This document shows, in pieces, positions 57,960 to 64,000 of a stretch of DNA of 64,000 nucleotides (positions are counted from its first letter, which is position 1; every line of letters begins with the position of its first letter). The position numbers and the translations under genes were made by a program. The stretch is from NCBI GenBank assembly GCA_038501625.1, contig JAZAYU010000038.1, positions 1-64,000 on the forward strand. Reading direction: 5' to 3'. A model generated the notes under the pieces. That model had not been told where the DNA came from. It did no database searches and was given only the letters and a program-made list of their open reading frames with translations. This DNA is from Corbicula japonica (Eukaryota; Mollusca; Bivalvia; Venerida; Cyrenidae).

Positions 57960-59400
57960 TTTGAGTTTATGTAGATTTCGTAAAATACTTAATCTGAATA
58001 TATATTATTTTCTTACTTATACGTACTTAATTTGAAGAGAACTCTAAATATGCTTATGCTATTTAGTTAATTTAAATGTTGAGATTATTAAGACGAACTC
58101 AAATATGTTAAGACATCTTCAGCTTTATGCAGATCTTCATAACTCAATTTTAGAGCTATAATTGTGCAAGTTAAATTAAATGATAACAATAAATGATTAA
58201 GTTCGTTATTTAAGTCAATGGGAGAGCTCTCCAATTAAAATTAAAAAAAAATCTTCGATTCTACTCAAGAGCTCTAATTTTACAAAGTGCGATTGATCGT
58301 TGGTCGTTCTGAGTAATTTTGAAAGCTTTTTAGTAAGTTTGAAGAGGATTTAGTTTATTTGAAAATCAGTGCAGACAATTGAATAAATCTGCAATTATCA
58401 GTGTTTATGTAGATTTGGCGTTCCACTATTTGGGATAAGGAGAGGGCTTTAATTCAGTTAACGCTATCTTCAGATGCTTTAGAGCTATTTTCAATTCCTT
58501 TAACCATCCAATGAATTAGTAATTAATTAATTGCAAAGCTCTTCAACTGACTTGAAGAGATCTGCCAATATTTGAAGACTTTATTTAGACTTGGCGCTCC
58601 ATAGTATTTCCCTTGATTAAAATGTAAAATAAATATTTGCACAGGTGTACTTGACTGTCGTGTTTATGTCCGTTGATAGTCCCTCTTTGATCCGATAAGT
58701 AAATGTTAAGTTAAACACAAACTGTGTTTGTTTTTTTGTCGTTACCGACAAGACAATGAATATTACTTACATAATATCTTAACTTTAAATTAGAAGCATT
58801 TGTTTTATCTATTTAAAGCACAATCCGATACATGTCTATAAGTTACTGTTACAGCATCCCGTTGTGATGCAACGTCAAAGTAAAGCATAAACAGTTTAAA
58901 CATCAACTTGTTTAAATGAATATTAGAAAAGAATTTTTAAGCTAATAATTATTGTCATCAGGGGATATAGCTGTTCCTGGTTGCACTGTATTGTTATTTA
59001 GCTCTGAGAATTGTGACTTGAAGAAGAAAGCGTAGTGTTACATATACAGGCTACAGGACATACCACGGTTTACACTGTCCTTTAGGTATTGCAAAAATGA
59101 TCCTTGGGTGGGGTATTTGCATCAACAAAAAAGGAGTTTTTTTCTTAGACTGTTCAATTATTAAAAAAACAATAGACCATATACTTACAAACACTATGTT
59201 AAATAATATATTGCATATATTGTGAATAGCACACAACTCAAAAGATAAACGCACGTGAATTTTAAAGGTAATAACAACAATATGTTGTTGAGATAATACT
59301 GAAAGAAAACGCTAACTTCAAGAAATTCGAGAAAGACTTACATCATGTCTACTTTCGGTTTCAATGGCAAATCTTTTTGCTGTAACTTTTCAAAACTCAA
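57960..59400. other. Intergenic stretch, nothing supportable
   Basis: AT-rich sequence with no convincing gene, splice pattern or repeat that I could define. Confidence 0.5.
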
Positions 59401-59419
59401 CAATTCTACAACATATTTT

Positions 59420-59700
59420 AGATTAGCATATACTTATTTCAGGTATGAGTTGTTCCGGTATGTTGTCCATCAATTTCAGAGTTCTCATGCAAACGAGTTT
59501 TCTTTTGTTTTAGTATGAGCTTGATAATTAGAGCATTAATTAGATTGAACTGAGCGTGAAAATTTTTAAATGTTTAATACATCCTAAGATAAAAACAGTT
59601 CTTCAGTAAAATCTAGGTGGCAATGATTATTTTCCTTAAAATTCATTTTGAAATTTTAGCAAGTTTTCGCCATTTAAAATGTTTGTCTCCCTTAAAAATA
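59420..59700. repeat. Direct repeat A, partner at 62930-63190
   Basis: From TACTTATTTCAGGTATGAGT through TTTTCTTTTGTTTTAGTATG to GAAATTTTAGCAAGTTTTCG, this aligns with 62935-63185 in the same order with point changes and small indels. Confidence 0.75.
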
Positions 59701-60129
59701 ACAAGAGTTCATTATGAAAAAAAAAAACAACAACATTTTGTTAAATGACCGTGTGCATTTCGTAAATTTAAGATACTTTGCCAAAGTACTTGTGCTGACT
59801 ATCGATAACTAGACAGTCATGTGATATTGAATATGATTGGCTTCCGTGATTTTTCTATTAGCAAGTTTCAGCCTTAGATAATAATTGAAATATTAAAAAT
59901 TGTTGAACTATCTATAATTCTTTCAAGTAAAGACCGTCTGCTAATGACAGACTAGCTATTTGGAAGCTTTTTCTTGTTTTAATACGAAATAATGATATCC
60001 GCCATTTTGACTAGCTGTTGTTGTTTTTTATCTTGGGTAAAATTACAAAACGCATGCTATCAGTCGCTTCATTTCCATAGGTGTGGAACCACCCTTTCAA
60101 GATAGTTAATCTTCCACCTTTTATTAACT

Positions 60130-60392
60130 GTCCTTACCAAAGGCGTAACATTAACCCATTCCTGTACAGACACACCTTTATTGCTAGGGCGAACAGTTAA
60201 GATCCAGATCAGCCCGCACATCCGTGCCGTCTGATCAGGATCTACACTGTTGGCTTTTTGATTCATTAGGTTATTTATGATCAAAATGCGACCAGTGCAG
60301 ATCCTGATCAGACGGCACGGATGTGCCAGTGTATCTGGATCTACACTGGTCGCACACGCGTAAAAATGCGTATATATCCAGGAAAGGGTTAA
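60130..60392. mobile_element. Palindromic MITE of the GATCCTGATCAG family
   Basis: CCGTGCCGTCTGATCAGGAT near 60223 is mirrored by ATCCTGATCAGACGGCACGG near 60301. The outer ends read TTAACCCATTCCTG and CAGGAAAGGGTTAA. The open frames overlapping it are by-products. Confidence 0.78.
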
Positions 60393-60819
60393 AGCTTCGC
60401 AAATTAGTCGATGTCGGCGAAGCTAAGCCGTTATTAGAAGGCATAGAGGCTAACCCTGTATTATTTGTTTCCCTTGTAGCGTGGTGTGTTATTATTATGC
60501 GATGTCATCAAATGTTGGTTCGAAATTCGATCCTCCTGTAATACAGGTTGTGTTATCTTCTGCACTGGCAACGCGTTAAAAACGAACTATCAATCCGAAG
60601 AATGTTTATAAAAATAATTACCTGTATAATCAATTTTATCCAAAGCCTTGGTAACTAGTACACAAACCTTTCAAACAAAGAAACATGTCTGATCGTCTTC
60701 CCACGTACACAAAGTTGTGATCAATCACTCAGTGAGTCACTAATAAAGTTATCTGCATATAATCCGGTTAAGTGGTTGGAGTTGTGAAATATTACGTTTA
60801 AACTTCTCATATTAAGAGC

Positions 60820-60960
60820 CTCTGTTAGCGTTAAAACGTCCAATATTAAGAATATTTGTTAACGTTAAAATGTCCAATATTAGGAATTATTGATAACGTT
60901 AAAATGTCCAATATTAACAATCTTTCTTAAAGTTGAGGATTAAACGTCCATATTGAATAT
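60820..60960. repeat. Short tandem repeat of about 34 bp
   Basis: GTTAAAACGTCCAATATTAA and close variants recur three to four times, the last copies decayed. Confidence 0.7.
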
Positions 60961-61159
60961 TAACAATCCGTGTTATCTTTACATCCGGGGAGGTTTAACT
61001 AGGTTAAAGCAATCACATAACTCTAACAAAGGCAACATTAAGTACTGCCTCAGTATATCCCCTTTCTTCAGTGAAGAATTACTCTTTATTTGTTTATTAT
61101 TATATCAAAACATTTATTTGTCAGTTTAAGTGCTTGTTATACTTCTTGCCAACATGATG

Positions 61160-61780
61160 CCCACCGAATTGTCCTAGCGCGAAATACGCGAAAATATAAC
61201 ATGATACCAGAGTTATTGTACTAGCGCGAAATACGCGAAAATATAACATGATGCCCACGCCATTGTCCTAGCGCGAAATACGCGAAAATATAACATGATA
61301 TCTAAGCCACTACTAGCGCGAAATACGCGAAAATATAATATGATACCAGCGCTATTGTACCAGAGCGAAATACGCAAAAATATAACATGATAACATCGTT
61401 ATTGTACTAGCGCGAAATACGCAAAAATAAAACAAGATACCAGCGTTATTGGACTAGCGCGAAATACGAAAAAATATAACATGATACCAGCGTTATTGTA
61501 CTAAAGCGAAATAAGCGAAAATATAACATGACACCAGCGTTATTGTACAAGCGCGAAATACGCGAAAATATAACATGATACCGCTCCATTTTCCTTTCGC
61601 GAAATAGGCAAAAAATATACCTTGATACCCGCGCCTTTGTTTTTTTTTCATAAATACCTGCGCCATTGTCCTAGCGCGAAATAGGCGAAAATATAACGTT
61701 ACCGCGCCATTGTCCTAGCGCGAAATAGAGGAAAATATAAGATGATACAGTACCCGCGCCATTGTCCTAGTGCGATGAAA
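61160..61780. repeat. 47-bp minisatellite, about 13 copies
   Basis: The unit contains CTAGCGCGAAATACGCGAAA and ATATAACATGATACC, with starts at 61173, 61221, 61268 and 61313. The motifs match the inside of the MITE at 40844-41027 and the sequence near 62215-62262, so the array probably grew out of such an element. Confidence 0.88.
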
Positions 61781-62929
61781 CATCCAAACATAAGTTAAAC
61801 AAGTTTTAGCTTTCCAAAAAGCTAATCGGTCATTAGCAGATAAATTAACAGAATAAGTATGTATTCGTGCTTGAATTCACTTTTTGACCAATGGAAGTCA
61901 AGGCTATGTCCAGTTTTCTGCCGATTTATGTCTAGTAGATTGTATCTGACAAAGTATTTCTGAATTTAGTTGTCCATTGCTGTTACTCTAAAGCATGCAA
62001 ACAAAAGTTGAAAGGCTGATGTTTGATTTTTTGAAACATGAAGAAGACGTGTACCGGCAAAGGACATTAATGTAAAAAAGGTTTCTAGTAGACGTAATTT
62101 ATTACTGTTAACTCATTTTATTTCAACCCCAGCGAAATTAAACTATAACAGTGTTTTTATAGGAAAACACAGTTGCGCTAATTCATATCGCCGAGAAGTT
62201 GTTATTTACTTGTTTTGCGCGAAAATTCGCCCCCGCGAAATTAAATGATACTACAGTATTTTGTTCAAGTGTTCTATATAGAAATAAAGACGTTGTTTAA
62301 GCACCAGCGAGTTGGAATTAAATATGTTATATTGACATAAAGCTCACGGAGGTACCATAGTACTTTCCACAGTCGATGCTTATTTGTACATTGAGCAGTA
62401 TTCGAGACCAACATTCATAAAGTGTAGGTTTAGTTGAGTCTTCAGATCTGGTCAAACTTGAAGTTGATGAGCGTTAGAAGAAGTAAACAATAAATTAGGA
62501 GGTTGATGCATTTATTATTTTCACTTAAGCTTTATGCTGCTCGTATTTTTTGTTTGTGTTAGAACGATTTTCTCTGAAACATTTACAGAAACTCGAGAAG
62601 CACTATTTGTATTTAAATTAATTTATGAAATTCTCGTTATGCCACTGTTCTGAAATATTTTTACAATTATTTCTTTACTTTAAAGGATGGTTTGGCATTG
62701 CTTGCAGTATATTCTAGTAGATCGCCCTGACATAGGAATGATAGTGCATGTGTTGTCTACCTTACTGTACCGAAACCAGATCCGTTATATTGCATGTTTA
62801 TGTGGTAGCAGACATCGGGGTCAGGGGTATCCCCGAAAATCTTTTTAAAATTTAACCCAATTTGGATTGCAACTGCGGCGAGTCCGATCGTTCACTATTA
62901 TTTTGACGAATTGGCACTAAACATTGAAG

Positions 62930-63260
62930 ACCAGAATATACTTATTTCAGGTATGAGTTGCTTTGGCATATTGTTTTGCAGAGTTTTCATGCAAACGGGT
63001 TTTCTTTTGTTTTAGTATGAGCTTGGTAATTAGAACATGAATTAGACTAAATTGAGCTTGCAAACATTAGAACATCCTTAGCTAAATACATTTCTTCACT
63101 AAAATCTAGGAGGCAATAAGTATTCCCCCAAAATTCATTTTTGAAATTTTAGCAAGTTTTCGCCTATTGCAATGTTTGCGACCCCTTAAAATAGATGAAC
63201 AGGTAACTTTGAAAACCACAGAACACGACAAATATGAAAATATTGCAGGCTCGGTTTGAC
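62930..63260. repeat. Direct repeat B, joined to a SINE-tail-like piece
   Basis: 62935-63185 is the partner of 59420-59700. It is followed by AATAGATGAACAGGTAACTT and ACGACAAATATGAAAATATT, text also found near 14780-14850, 15400-15460 and 55240-55290. Confidence 0.65.
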
Positions 63261-63479
63261 TGAGACTTTTTAAGACTTTTAAGCAAAAACATAAAATAGC
63301 GCATAGTAACCAGTGTTTCAGCTTGGATTTCAAACATGCAGGGAAATAGATAGATCTCAAAAATAGGGCAGTCTGCACAACAAGCTCAAAATTAGGCACT
63401 GTTATGCAAATCTTTGAGAAAGAGCATTGTATATAAATGTCCCTCTGAATGAGTAATTGCAAATAAAAGATAAAATGTA

Positions 63480-64000
63480 ATGCAATGAAGACATGAAAAG
63501 TCAGCCAACCAACTAGTTTGAAACGCTCGCAGCTCGGGTTTTAACATTCAAAATTCTGAGGTTGATTAGCTTATCACAACAAGTTAGGGATTGAAATGAT
63601 TTTTCAACATATTTGACTTACGAAGTACTTGTTAATATATGACACCAAAAACTGAGGTAACATGTCGCCTTTTATCATATTAATTGATATAAGACAAAAA
63701 CAAACTCATTATTGATACTACACTGGCACTCTGAACGTGTAAAGTGCAATTAAACTCCTGTGGCCATCCTATTCGTTAATCTCTGACGTTCGTAGCTAAT
63801 TATACGTATCGATGACTGTCTTTTAGCGTACCGCCGCCCCATTGGCTACGCTTATGATTTTCGATAAAAAATGCTGATCTCCTATGTTAAATAATTGTCA
63901 TCTCACGTTCGCTAAACCTCCGGTTATTTCTGAGAACATTCACCAAATTGCACTGGATATCGCAAACAAATTGCAAAATCCCTGACCTCCCTAAGTTTAC
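63480..64000. other. Window end, nothing supportable
   Basis: AT-rich sequence. No coding region or repeat boundary was recognised. Confidence 0.5.

Overview
The window looks like nuclear DNA of an intron-rich, AT-rich, repeat-laden animal, most likely a bivalve mollusc. The evidence is spliceosomal introns with GT/AG borders, a NACHT-Roc-COR gene and a DZIP3-type HEPN gene of the kind expanded in bivalves, Penelope-like and LINE retroelements, Tc1-like elements, and short tandem arrays inside mobile elements. There are no operons, ribosome binding sites or CRISPR arrays. The species call is inference.

Two host genes, both on the minus strand, can be rebuilt from splice sites. The first occupies 39947 down to 1904. 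Fourteen exons join in one frame to about 1,624 residues: a NACHT ATPase with leucine-rich segments (one 2.26 kb exon), then a Roc GTPase split over seven exons, then a COR domain over five exons (the first is the Roc/COR junction exon), and a short helical tail. All thirteen junction phases match. Several of these exons are under 60 codons and easily missed. The 5' end is not resolved. The second gene, 53548 down to 49762, is a complete three-exon gene of 443 residues: a DZIP3-like HEPN domain followed by a glycine-marked 11-residue coiled-coil repeat. Its second exon is followed by 19 further copies of a 95-bp unit, each carrying the last 30 codons of that exon plus its splice donor.

The rest is mostly mobile DNA, much of it inside introns. 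From left to right: a dead Tc1-like element (78-1122); a GC-rich element with CCCTGTCACAC ends (2238-3394); a 3.8 kb non-coding element (3674-7509); a LINE scrap (7512-8520); a 145-bp tandem-repeat element (8565-9860); scattered Penelope tails; a second dead Tc1-like element (16047-16994); a LINE split by a Tc1-like element that is itself split by a pogo/Tigger-like element (23.7-27.4 kb); two Penelope-like copies with SINE insertions (28.2-32.3 kb); a MITE (36317-37100); a 5.8 kb foldback-like composite with near-perfect palindromes (43230-49071); and minisatellites at 57 and 61 kb.

How the genes may work together is inference. NACHT and HEPN modules both occur in intracellular sensing and cell-death proteins, and Roc-COR is a GTPase and dimerisation unit. 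The window may therefore be part of an innate-immunity cluster, with one protein carrying two separate NTP-binding switches.
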